DNA of 64,000 nucleotides, taken from positions 100,764 to 164,763 of the forward strand of contig NZ_FNCV01000001.1 in assembly GCF_900100455.1 (NCBI RefSeq), read 5' to 3'. Positions 42,644 through 53,789 of this stretch are shown in pieces. Positions within the stretch are counted from its first letter, which is position 1. Each line of letters starts with the position of its first letter. The position numbers and the translations under genes were made by a program. This DNA comes from Roseospirillum parvum. GTDB taxonomy: Bacteria; Pseudomonadota; Alphaproteobacteria; Rhodospirillales; Rhodospirillaceae. The notes beneath the pieces were generated by a model that was given only the letters and a program-made list of their open reading frames with translations, searched no databases and was not told the origin of the DNA.

Positions 42644-45196
42644 TCACCCGTCCGCCACCAGCACGGCCAGCCAGGGATGGGCGAGCACCGCCCCCTGGGC
42701 CCGCGCCAGGGGCGGGGTGGGCAGGGTGAGCAGGGCGTCGGCGGTGTCGATCAGGGCCACCCCGGGGGCGATCAGGCGGGCCCCCTCGCTGACCCTCAGC
42801 GAGTCCAGCCAGGCGGCGTCCATCAGGTCGTGGCGCCAGTCGCCGGCGCGCAGCAGCAGCCCCTTGACGCGGATCAGGCTGCCCACCGGAAAACCGCCCA
42901 GGACCACCCCGAGCAGCCCCTCGGGGAAGCGCACCTCGACCGTTGCCAGCAGGTCGGTGGCGCTTTCCCGGGTCCAGGCCAGGGGCTGGTCGGACAGCGG
43001 GCCGTGCGGGCCGATGGGGGTCAGGGTGAGCGGCGGCAGGGGCGTTTCCGCCGGCGCCGGGTGGCCCTCGGTCAGTTCGGCCAGCCGCTCGGCGAAGGCG
43101 GCGCCGCGTTGCCGGCGGGCGCAGCCGAACAGCCAGTAGACCTGGCGCGCCGGCAGGCCCAGCCAGCCCGCCGCCGGCAGGGCGGCGAGCAGGGCGCGGT
43201 CCAGATGGGGCGGCTCGGTCAGCGGGTGCAGGTGGTCGGCGCCGACGTTCTCCTCGTTCAGCCAGTCGCCCAGGTGGCGGGCTTCCTCGGCCGTCGGGCG
43301 CAACAGCAGGCGCTTGAGGATGGCCCGGCTCCAGTCGGTCAGGGCGGGATCGAGGGGCGCCGTCGGGTCGGGCCCGGCCATCTCGCGCCACACCCGGATG
43401 AAGTGCGCCATGCCGTCCTGAACCGCCCGCATCTGGGCCAACTGGCCGGCCGGAAGATGGCTTTCGGCGAGGATCGGGGTGCCGTCGGCCCGGTGGCCGC
43501 GCACCGAGCCGACGCCATCGGCCGGCAGGCAGGCGATTTCCAGCACCTCGGGGCCGCGCAGGAACCAGGCCATGGGATCGGGGCCGGCGCCCAGGTTCAT
43601 CAGCCAGCCCTCATAGCTGCCGCCGCGCCTCTGGTGACGGGCCGCCTCGGGGGTGGTGGCCAGGTACAGGCCATGCAGGCGGACCCGCCGCCCGGCCTGA
43701 TCGAGCGCCGCCTGAAGGCCGGCCTGGATGGTGCCGTTGTAGCCCAGGTCGAGCAGGGCCACGGTGCCGCCCTCGGCCACCCCGTCGAGCAGCGGCTCGA
43801 GGTGGGCCAGCAGGGCCTGCCGGGCGGCCTCGGCGCGCGCCATGACCCGGGCGTTGAGGGCCGGCCGGAGGAGGAAGGCGATGAACTCCGGCAGGCGCTC
43901 CGGGGTCAGCGGCTGATCGAGGTGGGGGGCGTCGGCCGGTGGCGGCTCAAGGCCCAGTTCCTGACAGGCCTGGGTCCCGGAGATCGGCGTGTAGCGGTTC
44001 AGGTAGCGCCACAGGGCATCGCCGTCACCGGGGGCGAGGCCGGCCAGCCCAACGGCGTGGCGGCTGACCCAGACCTCCACCGGGCGCAGGGCGGAATCGA
44101 GGAAGGGCGCCGCCAGCCGGCCCAGCACCCGGCCCTCGCGCATCAAGAGGCCGACCCGATCAACCCCGAGCGCCGTCAGCCGGGCCGCCACCCAGGCCAG
44201 GAAGGGGCCGACCACCGGGCCAAGGACGGTGGCCCCGTGGCGGTGGAACCAGCCATCGCCGGCGCTGTCGCGGGCGGCCCGGCGGCGGGCCAAACTCAGG
44301 CCACCGTCGCCGCCGCCCAGGTCGGGATGGGAGTCGGGGCGCCGTTCGCTGGCGATCAGGTCATCGATCCCGGGGGTGGCCAGCGAGACGAAAGGGATGC
44401 CGCTGGCCGCGGCCCCGGCGCCGTCGGTGCGTGGATCGTCGCCCACATGCAGGGCCTCCTCCGGCCCCACCCCGGCCCGGCGCAGGGCCAGATCGAGCAG
44501 GCCGTGGGCCTTGCTGCGCCCGTGGTCGCAGGAGGCCAGGATGAAGGCCGGCGCGAGATCGGGCCAGTGATGGGCCAGCAGGTCGGCCAGCCGGTCGGCC
44601 GAATGCCAGGTGTCGCTGACCACGGCGACGGCAATGCCCAGCTCGCCGGCCCGCGCGAGGAGGGGCGCCAGTTCGCGATTGGGCCGGCACAGGTCGCGCT
44701 CGCAGGCCCACTCGGCGGCGGCCAGGGCGGTGGGGGTCGGGTTGCCGGGCAGGGCCGAGGGGGGCAGGTGGTGGTAGATCTCGGCCAGGGTCACCTCGGC
44801 GTGACCCCGGGTGTGGGCCGAAACCCACTGTGCCCGCCCCTGGGCCTGTTGGCGCAGGGTGGCGAACCAGACCGGCTCTAGAGCAGATCGTGCGAAATGT
44901 GAATCGCGGAGCGCTTCAGATTTCGCACGATCTGCTCTCGATTTCAGGTGTAGAGCCGATCTGAGCGAAAAATCGGGAACCACCAAGTGGTTCCGATTTT
45001 TCGCTCTCGGCTCTAGCCCGGGGTGGTCCTCGGCCAGGCGCCGGCCGAGCACGGTGAACAGGTCGGCCGGCTGGGCCACCTGGCGGCACAGCAGGGTCTC
45101 GAACAGATCGAGCGAGAGCAGGGCCACGCCGCCGCCCTCAAGGCGGTCCAGGGCCTGGCGCAAGTTCAGGATGGCAGGCGGGCTGGCAGGCGGCAT
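42644..45196 (-). CDS. Large HAD-superfamily protein, COG5610-like, with in-frame palindromic insertion
   Basis: 850 residues, a paralogue of the 822-residue HAD protein, with the same layout and the LLDLGYNGTIQAGL block. Motif I reads LSLDLFETLLC: the second Asp of DxD is replaced by Glu 33, which may weaken or change catalysis. A 45-residue Arg/Lys-rich stretch (63-107) has no counterpart in the paralogue. It is encoded by a 135-bp palindromic element that duplicated the codons for LEP on both sides. Motif III HVGDDPRTDGAG is intact. ATG 45196 has GGGAG upstream. The gene is the first of the minus-strand glycan block. Confidence 0.7.
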   Translation of the reverse strand: MPPASPPAILNLRQALDRLEGGGVALLSLDLFETLLCRQVAQPADLFTVLGRRLAEDHPGLEPRAKNRNHLVVPDFSLRSALHLKSRADRAKSEALRDSHFARSALEPVWFATLRQQAQGRAQWVSAHTRGHAEVTLAEIYHHLPPSALPGNPTPTALAAAEWACERDLCRPNRELAPLLARAGELGIAVAVVSDTWHSADRLADLLAHHWPDLAPAFILASCDHGRSKAHGLLDLALRRAGVGPEEALHVGDDPRTDGAGAAASGIPFVSLATPGIDDLIASERRPDSHPDLGGGDGGLSLARRRAARDSAGDGWFHRHGATVLGPVVGPFLAWVAARLTALGVDRVGLLMREGRVLGRLAAPFLDSALRPVEVWVSRHAVGLAGLAPGDGDALWRYLNRYTPISGTQACQELGLEPPPADAPHLDQPLTPERLPEFIAFLLRPALNARVMARAEAARQALLAHLEPLLDGVAEGGTVALLDLGYNGTIQAGLQAALDQAGRRVRLHGLYLATTPEAARHQRRGGSYEGWLMNLGAGPDPMAWFLRGPEVLEIACLPADGVGSVRGHRADGTPILAESHLPAGQLAQMRAVQDGMAHFIRVWREMAGPDPTAPLDPALTDWSRAILKRLLLRPTAEEARHLGDWLNEENVGADHLHPLTEPPHLDRALLAALPAAGWLGLPARQVYWLFGCARRQRGAAFAERLAELTEGHPAPAETPLPPLTLTPIGPHGPLSDQPLAWTRESATDLLATVEVRFPEGLLGVVLGGFPVGSLIRVKGLLLRAGDWRHDLMDAAWLDSLRVSEGARLIAPGVALIDTADALLTLPTPPLARAQGAVLAHPWLAVLVADG
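44873..45016. repeat. 135-bp palindromic element inserted in frame, with 9-bp direct repeats
   Basis: CGGCTCTAG occurs at 44873-44881 and again at 45008-45016. Between them lie two hairpins: 44881-44898 with 44920-44937 (18-bp arms, GAGCAGATCGTGCGAAAT) and 44963-44983 with 44987-45006 (about 20 bp, with one bulge), extended by GAGCCGA/TCGGCTC (44953-44959 and 45007-45013). The extra DNA is exactly 135 bases, or 45 codons, so the gene stays open. No transposase is encoded. Confidence 0.85.
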
Positions 45197-45341
45197 GGGG
45201 CTCCCGGATCGATCCTCCGGGACAGCTTTCCCGGCCTTCAGGCGTCTCTCCCGGCCGCAACCGGGGACGCGGTCTGCCCGCCGATGGTAGGGGGGCGGCG
45301 CGGCGGGCGTCAACGACGCCCGGGGAAGCCGCGCGGCGCCT

Positions 45342-46385
45342 TCACGGGCAGGGGTTCGAGTTCAGGCTCTGGATGTCCTCGATGCCGGCCAGCACCTCCT
45401 CGGGCAGGGTCAGCTCGCAGGCGGCGAGGTGGCCGGCCAACTGGTCGGTGCTGGTGGCCCCGGCGATGGCGCTGGTCACGAAGGGGCGCGACATCACATA
45501 GGCCAGGGCCATGGCGCAGGGGTCGAGGCCGTGCCGGCGGGCCAGCCCCACGTAGTCGCGGGTGGCGGCGACGCCGGCCGGCTTGGTGTAGCGGCCGTAG
45601 CGCCCGGGCCACAGGGTCAGCCGCGCCCCCGGCGGCTGGCCGCCATCCAGGTACTTGCCGCTCAGCACCCCGCCGGCCAGCGGCGAATAGGCGGCGAGGC
45701 CCACCGCCTCGCGGCAGGCGATCTCGGCCAGCCCGACCTCGAAGCTGCGGTTGACCAGGCTGTAGGGGTTCTGGATGCAGGCCGGGCGCGGCAGGCCGCT
45801 CTGCTCGGCCAGTTTCAGCGCCGTCATCAGGCCCCACGGCGTTTCGTTGGACAGTGCGACGTGGCGGATCTTGCCGGCCCGCACCAGCTCGCCCAGCACG
45901 GCGAGGCTGTCGGCCAGGGGCACGGCGTCGGCATCGTCGCCCGGGGTGTAGCCCAGGCGGCCGAAGGTGTTGGTCTGGCGGGCCGGCCAGTGCAGATAAT
46001 AGAGGTCGATGGCCTCCACCCCGAGGCGCCGCAGCGAGGCGTCCACGGCGGCCTCGATGTCGGCCCGGCCCAGGCTGTGGTCGGGGCCCCGGAACCACGG
46101 CATGGCGGGGCTGGGGCCGACCACCTTGGTGGCGATCACCCAGTCATCGGGCCTGCCCCGGCTTTTCAGCCAGTTGCCGATGATCTCCTCGGTGCGGCCC
46201 TGGGTCTCGGCCTTGGGCGAGATGGGATAAAGCTCGGCCGCGTCGATGAAGTTGATGCCGGCGTCGCGCGCCATGTCGAGCTGGGCGAAGGCCTCGTCCT
46301 GGCTGTTCTGTTCGCCGAAGGTCATGGTGCCGAGCGACAACGCGCTGACCGTAAGGCCGGTGCGACCGAGGGGACGATATTCCAT
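45342..46385 (-). CDS. Aldo/keto reductase, Tas-like
   Basis: 347 residues of the aldo/keto reductase superfamily, closest to the Tas-type proteins: opening MEYRPLGRTGLTVSALSLGTMTFGEQ, catalytic Asp-Tyr region FIDAAELYP, Lys in VIATKV, and the NADPH-binding C-terminal block AIAGATSTDQL. It would reduce a carbonyl compound using NADPH in the cytoplasm. The ATG at 46385 has a GGAG site upstream. It lies 145 bases upstream of the first HAD gene on the same strand and is not clearly part of the glycan locus. Confidence 0.88.
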   Translation of the reverse strand: MEYRPLGRTGLTVSALSLGTMTFGEQNSQDEAFAQLDMARDAGINFIDAAELYPISPKAETQGRTEEIIGNWLKSRGRPDDWVIATKVVGPSPAMPWFRGPDHSLGRADIEAAVDASLRRLGVEAIDLYYLHWPARQTNTFGRLGYTPGDDADAVPLADSLAVLGELVRAGKIRHVALSNETPWGLMTALKLAEQSGLPRPACIQNPYSLVNRSFEVGLAEIACREAVGLAAYSPLAGGVLSGKYLDGGQPPGARLTLWPGRYGRYTKPAGVAATRDYVGLARRHGLDPCAMALAYVMSRPFVTSAIAGATSTDQLAGHLAACELTLPEEVLAGIEDIQSLNSNPCP

Positions 46386-46468
46386 GCAACAACTCCGGGA
46401 TGGGGAACGCGAAACGGGACGGGCGCATGATTGCCCCCGGCCGGCGACGGATCAAGGGCGGTGGCAGG

Positions 46469-47032
46469 TCAGCGCAGCGGGGTGGGGACCCAGTCGGGCG
46501 GGGTGGTGCCGGGCTGGAAGGCGGTCGAACCGGCGGTCCGGGCGTGGTCCCCAAGGGCCCAGTGGATCGACGGGAAGGCCAGCTCGTCCCACGGAATGTC
46601 GGCCCAGGCGACCAGGGCGGTTTCCAGGCTTTCCGGGCCGGGGGCGTGCCGGGGGCTGGTCATGCGGGCGCGATAGATCATGTGCACCTGATCGATCGGG
46701 GCCAGCGGGTAGAGGCCGATCAGCGGGCCGATCTCGACTTCGGCCAGGGCCTCCTCGCGCACTTCCCGGGCGGCGCCCTGGGCCGGCGTCTCGCCGTTTT
46801 CCATGAAGCCGGCGGGCACCGTCCAGAAACCCTGGCGCGGCGCGATGGCCCGCCGGGCGAGCAGGATGCGGTCCTCCCACAGGCACACCGCGCCGACGAT
46901 CAGGCGCGGATTGTCGTAGGCGATGAAGCCGCAGCGCTGGCAGACGGCGCGTTCGCGGTCGTCGCCCTCGGGAATGCGCCGCTTGAAGCGTTGTGGTTCG
47001 GGGGGTGGTTCGGGGGGTGGTTCGGTCACCAC
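46469..47032 (-). CDS. Nudix hydrolase with N-terminal zinc ribbon
   Basis: 187 residues. A CxxC pair (CQRCG) opens a small zinc-ribbon segment of the NADH-pyrophosphatase type, followed by DNPRLIVGAVCLW and the Nudix box GFMENGETPAQGAAREVREEA (G-x5-E-x7-REUxEE). It hydrolyses a nucleoside diphosphate-linked compound, releasing phosphate-bearing products. The start is one of two adjacent GTG codons (47032 or 47029), with GGAGAG upstream. The first residues, EPPPEPPPEP, come from a 12-bp tandem repeat. Confidence 0.85.
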   Translation of the reverse strand: MVTEPPPEPPPEPQRFKRRIPEGDDRERAVCQRCGFIAYDNPRLIVGAVCLWEDRILLARRAIAPRQGFWTVPAGFMENGETPAQGAAREVREEALAEVEIGPLIGLYPLAPIDQVHMIYRARMTSPRHAPGPESLETALVAWADIPWDELAFPSIHWALGDHARTAGSTAFQPGTTPPDWVPTPLR

Positions 47033-47168
47033 GGCAAGGCTCTCCGACTCGTTACCGATTCGGAGGCACCATACGACGCCCGCCACGGCGCTGTCGCGTG
47101 GCGGGGCGCGCGAGGGGACGCACCGGGGTTCTTGGGCGCGGTTCTTGGGGCGCGGTTCTTGGGGCGCG

Positions 47169-47438
47169 TCAGGCCGAGAGGTCGAGGTTCTCGCCCCGGC
47201 CGGGCTCGCTGGCCGGCTGCGGGGACGGCTGAGCGCTGTCGCGGCTGTCGCCGCCAACGCTGGCCTGCTGGGCCTGGTCGTTGGAGGCGGCGGTCTGCTC
47301 GGCCCCCTGGGCCAGGACCTCGGCCGACGCCTGCTCGGTCTCGAGCGAGGACTTGAGGGCGGCGGTGCCGGCCGACTGCTGCGTTTCGGTCTGGCTGAAG
47401 GCGACGGCTGTGGCGGCGCCGGTGGTCGCGTCGATCAT
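47169..47438 (-). CDS. Small YjfB-like putative motility protein
   Basis: 89 residues: MIDATTGAATAVAFSQTETQ with a Gln/Ala/Glu-rich helix to about residue 50 and a disordered Ser/Pro tail. The N-terminal part resembles the YjfB putative motility proteins (PF14070), small helical proteins of unknown mechanism. ATG 47438 has GGGAG eight bases upstream. It is not linked to flagellar genes in the window. The assignment is by general resemblance and could be wrong. Confidence 0.55.
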   Translation of the reverse strand: MIDATTGAATAVAFSQTETQQSAGTAALKSSLETEQASAEVLAQGAEQTAASNDQAQQASVGGDSRDSAQPSPQPASEPGRGENLDLSA

Positions 47439-47586
47439 GACAGGGCTCCCGCAAATTCTGTGCGCCAACGGCCCGGACTTCCTGTCCGGGCATGGACCCC
47501 CAATATAGCGCGCCCGGAACCGATTCGCAAAGGGGGGCGGTCGAATTTCCGGCGCGGTGTTCAACCCTGCGGAGTCGGCGGGGTTG

Positions 47587-50349
<2,763 letters not shown>

Positions 50350-50611
50350 GGCGCGGTCCTTGATGTTGCGGGCGGGGGCGGCAGCAGGGGGACAAGACGG
50401 CGGCAAGTTCGGGCGCACGGCACGGATCGGGCCCGAAAAAAGCCCCCGGGATCGGCAGGGGGACAGACATAGGCGCCACCCGTCCGGCTGTCAACGCACC
50501 ACCCCGGACGGGCTTCCCGTCCCTGCGCGCCCCCTTGCCGGGGCGGGGGGGATATGATCTGTTAGCCCCAATTCGCCCGCCCGCTCCCCTTGATCAAGGT
50601 AAGGACCTTCC

Positions 50612-51439
50612 ATGCCGCGCTCCTTCCGTGCCGTTCTTCTCGCCGGTGCCCTGGCCCTGCCGCTTGCCGCCCAGCCGGCCGGCGCCGAGGATGATCCGGT
50701 GGTCGCCCGGGTCAACGACAGCGAGGTTCACCTGTCCGACCTCGAGGACCTGAAGGGCAGCCTGCCGCAGCTTCAGCAGGTGCCGATGGGCCAGATCTAC
50801 GGCGACCTGCTGGAGCAGGCCATCGCCAACACCGCGGTGGCCGAGAAGGCGCTGGCCGAGAAGGTCAACGAGGAACCCGAGGTGACCGAGCGTCTGGCCG
50901 AGATTGAGCGCCAGTTGGCCGGCCGGGTGTGGATCGACCGCCAGCTCGAGGCGCGGATCACCGAGGAGATGATCCAGGAGCGTTTCGAGGCCTACAAGAA
51001 GAACAACCCGCCGGCGCCCGAGGTGAAGGCCCGCCACATCCTGGTCGAGACCGAGGCCGATGCCCGCGCCCTGATCGAGGAGCTGAACGGCGGCGCCGAC
51101 TTCGCCACCCTGGCCGAGGAACACTCGACCGGCCCCTCGGCCAGCCGGGGCGGCGACCTGGGCTTCTTCGGCCAGGGCGAGATGGTGCCCGAGTTCGCCG
51201 CCGCCGCCTTCGCCCTGGAGCCCGGCCAGTTCACCGGCGAGCCGGTGAAGACCCAGTTCGGCTGGCATGTCATCAAGGTCGACGAGCGCCGCATGTCCGA
51301 GCCGCCCAAGCTGGACAACCGCCTGCGGGCCCGCATCAAGGGCGAGCTGACCGGGCAGGTCTACCGCGACGTGGTGGCCGAGCTGGTCGAGGCGGCCAAG
51401 GTGGAGCGCCTCGATCCGCCGGAGGGCCTGGCCCAGTAG
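50612..51439 (+). CDS. Periplasmic parvulin-type peptidyl-prolyl isomerase
   Basis: 275 residues: signal peptide (cleavage near AGAED, about residue 25), a SurA-like N-terminal chaperone region and a PpiC rotamase domain (about 130-230) with ARHILVETEADARAL, GGDLGFFGQGEMVPEF and TQFGWHVIKVDE. It helps fold proteins after Sec export. It is divergent from secA and next to argJ. A TATGAT box (50553-50558) lies about 54 bases upstream of the ATG, with no good -35 partner. SurA is longer and has two rotamase domains, so this is a single-domain relative. Confidence 0.9.
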   Translation: MPRSFRAVLLAGALALPLAAQPAGAEDDPVVARVNDSEVHLSDLEDLKGSLPQLQQVPMGQIYGDLLEQAIANTAVAEKALAEKVNEEPEVTERLAEIERQLAGRVWIDRQLEARITEEMIQERFEAYKKNNPPAPEVKARHILVETEADARALIEELNGGADFATLAEEHSTGPSASRGGDLGFFGQGEMVPEFAAAAFALEPGQFTGEPVKTQFGWHVIKVDERRMSEPPKLDNRLRARIKGELTGQVYRDVVAELVEAAKVERLDPPEGLAQ

Positions 51440-51461
51440 CCGCCCGGAGCCGCGCACGCCG

Positions 51462-52700
51462 ATGAGCCTCAAACCCTCGCCGCTGGCCCCGGCCGGCTTT
51501 CCCGACCTGCCCCCGGTGGCCGGCGCGCGCCTGGCCGTGGCCGCCGCCGGGGTGCGCTACCAGGGGCGCGATGACGTCCTGCTCGCCGCCTTCGATCCCG
51601 GAACCACGGCGGCCGGGGTGTTCACCCGCTCGAAGACCGCCGCCGCGCCGGTGCTGTGGTGCCGCCGTGCCCTGGCCGAGGGCGCGGGGGCGGCGCGTGG
51701 CCTGCTGGTCAACGCCGGCAACGCCAACGCCTTCACCGGGGCGGCCGGCGAGGCGGCGGTGACGACCTGTGTCGAGGCCGTGGCCAAGGTGCTCGACTGT
51801 GCGCCCCAGGCGGTCCACGTGGCCTCCACCGGGACCATCGGCGAGCCGCTGCCGGCGCCGCGCATCGTGGCCGCCGTCGAGGGGCTGGCCGGGCGTCTGG
51901 GCAGCGCCGACTACCGGGCCGCCGCCACCGCCATCGGCACCACCGACACCTTCCCCAAGGGGGCCACCCGCACCTGCGCCATCGATGGCGTGCCGGTGCG
52001 GATCAATGGCATCGCCAAGGGGTCGGGCATGATCGCCCCGGACATGGCGACCATGCTGGCCTACGTGGTCACCGATGCGGCCCTGCCGGCGCCGGTGCTG
52101 GAGGCCCTCCTCAAGCGCGGGGTGGCCACCTCGTTCAACGCCATCACCGTGGACAGCGACACCTCGACCTCGGACAGCCTGATGCTGTTCGCCACCGGGG
52201 CGGCCGGCAACGCCCCGGTCGAGGACCCCCGCGACCGTCGCCTGAAGGGCTTCCGGGCGGCGCTGGACGACCTTCTGAAGGACCTCGCCCACCAGGTGGT
52301 GCGCGATGGCGAGGGGGCCACCAAGTTCGTCGAGATCCGGGTGCGCGGCGCCACCAGCCAGGGGGCGGCCAAGGCCATCGGCCTTGCCATCGCCAACTCG
52401 CCGCTGGTCAAGACGGCCATCGCCGGGGCCGACGCCAACTGGGGGCGCATCGTCATGGCGGTCGGCAAGTCGGGCCAGCGGGTCGAGCGCGACCGCCTGA
52501 AAATCGCCATCGGCGGCCACCTGATCACCGACAACGGGGCCCCCGTGGCGGGCTACGACGAAGCCCCGGTGGCGGCCCACATGCAGGGCCAGGAGATCCG
52601 GATCGAGGTTGATTGCGGCCTGGGCCGGGGGGCCTTCACCGTGTGGACCTGCGACCTCACCCACGGCTACATCGACATCAATGCCGACTACCGGACCTGA
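51462..52700 (+). CDS. argJ: Bifunctional glutamate N-acetyltransferase/amino-acid acetyltransferase ArgJ
   Basis: 412 residues of the ArgJ (ornithine acetyltransferase) family in arginine synthesis. The self-cleavage motif is present as DMATMLAYV with the nucleophile Thr at about residue 197. NAGNANAFTG and DSDTSTSDS are other family blocks. The enzyme recycles acetyl groups between acetylornithine and glutamate and may also start the pathway with acetyl-CoA. ATG 51462 follows ppiC by 22 bases. The next gene starts inside its last 20 bases. Confidence 0.95.
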   Translation: MSLKPSPLAPAGFPDLPPVAGARLAVAAAGVRYQGRDDVLLAAFDPGTTAAGVFTRSKTAAAPVLWCRRALAEGAGAARGLLVNAGNANAFTGAAGEAAVTTCVEAVAKVLDCAPQAVHVASTGTIGEPLPAPRIVAAVEGLAGRLGSADYRAAATAIGTTDTFPKGATRTCAIDGVPVRINGIAKGSGMIAPDMATMLAYVVTDAALPAPVLEALLKRGVATSFNAITVDSDTSTSDSLMLFATGAAGNAPVEDPRDRRLKGFRAALDDLLKDLAHQVVRDGEGATKFVEIRVRGATSQGAAKAIGLAIANSPLVKTAIAGADANWGRIVMAVGKSGQRVERDRLKIAIGGHLITDNGAPVAGYDEAPVAAHMQGQEIRIEVDCGLGRGAFTVWTCDLTHGYIDINADYRT

Positions 52701-53727
52701 GCGCCGGGCGGCGGTGCCCGATCTGGCGGCGGCCTCGGGCGAGGGCTGCGCCCGGGTCTACCCGCTGACCACCGACCGCTTGACCCTGGAGCGCCTGACC
52801 CCGGCCGAGGCCGAGGCCATCCGCGCCCTGGTCGACGACCCGGCGATGGTCCGCTTCACCGCCAACATTCCCCACCCCTATGCCCCGGAAACGGCCGTCG
52901 CCTGGGTCGAGCAGACCCTGGCCCGCATGGCCGAGGGCAAGGAACTGGTGCTGGTCGCCCGGCGCCGCGACCATCCCCAGGCGCCGCCGGTGGGCTGCGT
53001 CGGGCTGCTCACCGAGCGCGACCCCGACGACGCGGCGCCGCGCATCGAGATCGGCTATTGGGTGGCGCGCGCCCACTGGGGCCAGGGCTACGCCGTCGAG
53101 ATGGCCCGCGCCCTGATCGGCCACGCCGTGCGCGACCTTGGGGTGGGCTTCGTCGAGGCCCGCCTGATGGCCGAGAACCGGGCCTCGCTGACCGTGGTGC
53201 AGCGCCTGGGCATGACCTACCTGGGGCCGGCCCGGGTGGCCGCCCCGGCCCGTGGCACGACCATCGAAAGCCTGCGCTACGGCCTCTCCGCCGAGGCCTT
53301 CCTGGCCGCCGAGCGGGCCCGCCGGCCGCTGGTCATGGTGGCCGCCGGGGCGCTGATCGACGACGACGGGCGGGTGCTGCTGTGCCGCCGCCCGCCGGGC
53401 AAGAGCATGGCCGGGCTGTGGGAGTTCCCGGGCGGCAAGCTCGACCCCGGCGAGCCGCCGGAAGAGGCGCTGATCCGCGAACTGGCCGAGGAATTGGCGA
53501 TCAAGGTGCTGCCCGGCTGTCTGGCCCCGATCGGTTTCGCCAGCCACGCCTACCCCACCTTCCATCTGATGATGCCGCTGTTCGCCTGCCGCCGCTGGCG
53601 CGGCACCCTCGCCCCGCAGGAAGGCCAGGAGATCGCCTGGGTGCGCCCGCAGCGCCTGCGCGACTATCCCATGCCGCCGGCCGACGAACCGCTGATCCCC
53701 GCCCTGCAGGACCTGCTGGGAGCCTGA
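52681..53727 (+). CDS. Fusion of GNAT acetyltransferase and MutT-type Nudix hydrolase
   Basis: 348 residues. N-terminal GNAT domain (about 27-205): RIEIGYWVARAHWGQGYAVEM is the acetyl-CoA-binding block and NRASLTVVQRLGM the family end motif. C-terminal Nudix domain (about 215-345) with LLCRRPPGKSMAGLWEFPGG and the Nudix box in GGKLDPGEPPEEALIRELAEEL, typical of MutT 8-oxo-dGTP cleaning enzymes. ATG 52681 overlaps the argJ end by 20 bases. In many alphaproteobacteria mutT stands alone after argJ, so here it appears fused. The acetyltransferase resembles the RimJ type; its substrate is unknown. Confidence 0.88.
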   Translation: MPTTGPERRAAVPDLAAASGEGCARVYPLTTDRLTLERLTPAEAEAIRALVDDPAMVRFTANIPHPYAPETAVAWVEQTLARMAEGKELVLVARRRDHPQAPPVGCVGLLTERDPDDAAPRIEIGYWVARAHWGQGYAVEMARALIGHAVRDLGVGFVEARLMAENRASLTVVQRLGMTYLGPARVAAPARGTTIESLRYGLSAEAFLAAERARRPLVMVAAGALIDDDGRVLLCRRPPGKSMAGLWEFPGGKLDPGEPPEEALIRELAEELAIKVLPGCLAPIGFASHAYPTFHLMMPLFACRRWRGTLAPQEGQEIAWVRPQRLRDYPMPPADEPLIPALQDLLGA

Positions 53728-53745
53728 CCCGGCCGAGCGGAGGCG

Positions 53746-53789
53746 AGAGCAAATTCAACGATTTAGAGCACGTCGACGACGTGCTCTAG
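53746..53789. repeat. Short AGAGC-type palindromic element at the SMR stop codon
   Basis: AGAGCAAATTC starts at 53746 and a 12-bp stem with a single central base, TAGAGCACGTCG/CGACGTGCTCTA, spans 53764-53788. On the minus strand its first bases are the TAG stop of the SMR gene. It lies between convergent genes and may act as a terminator. It shares the AGAGCAAAT and TAGAGC/GCTCTA ends with the element inside the SMR gene. Confidence 0.65.

Noticed and set aside
40391..44881. A 1,496-residue plus-strand open frame
   Set aside because: It is antisense to the two HAD genes, with low-complexity Gly/Ala/Arg/Gln content from GC-rich codon shadows and no family motif.
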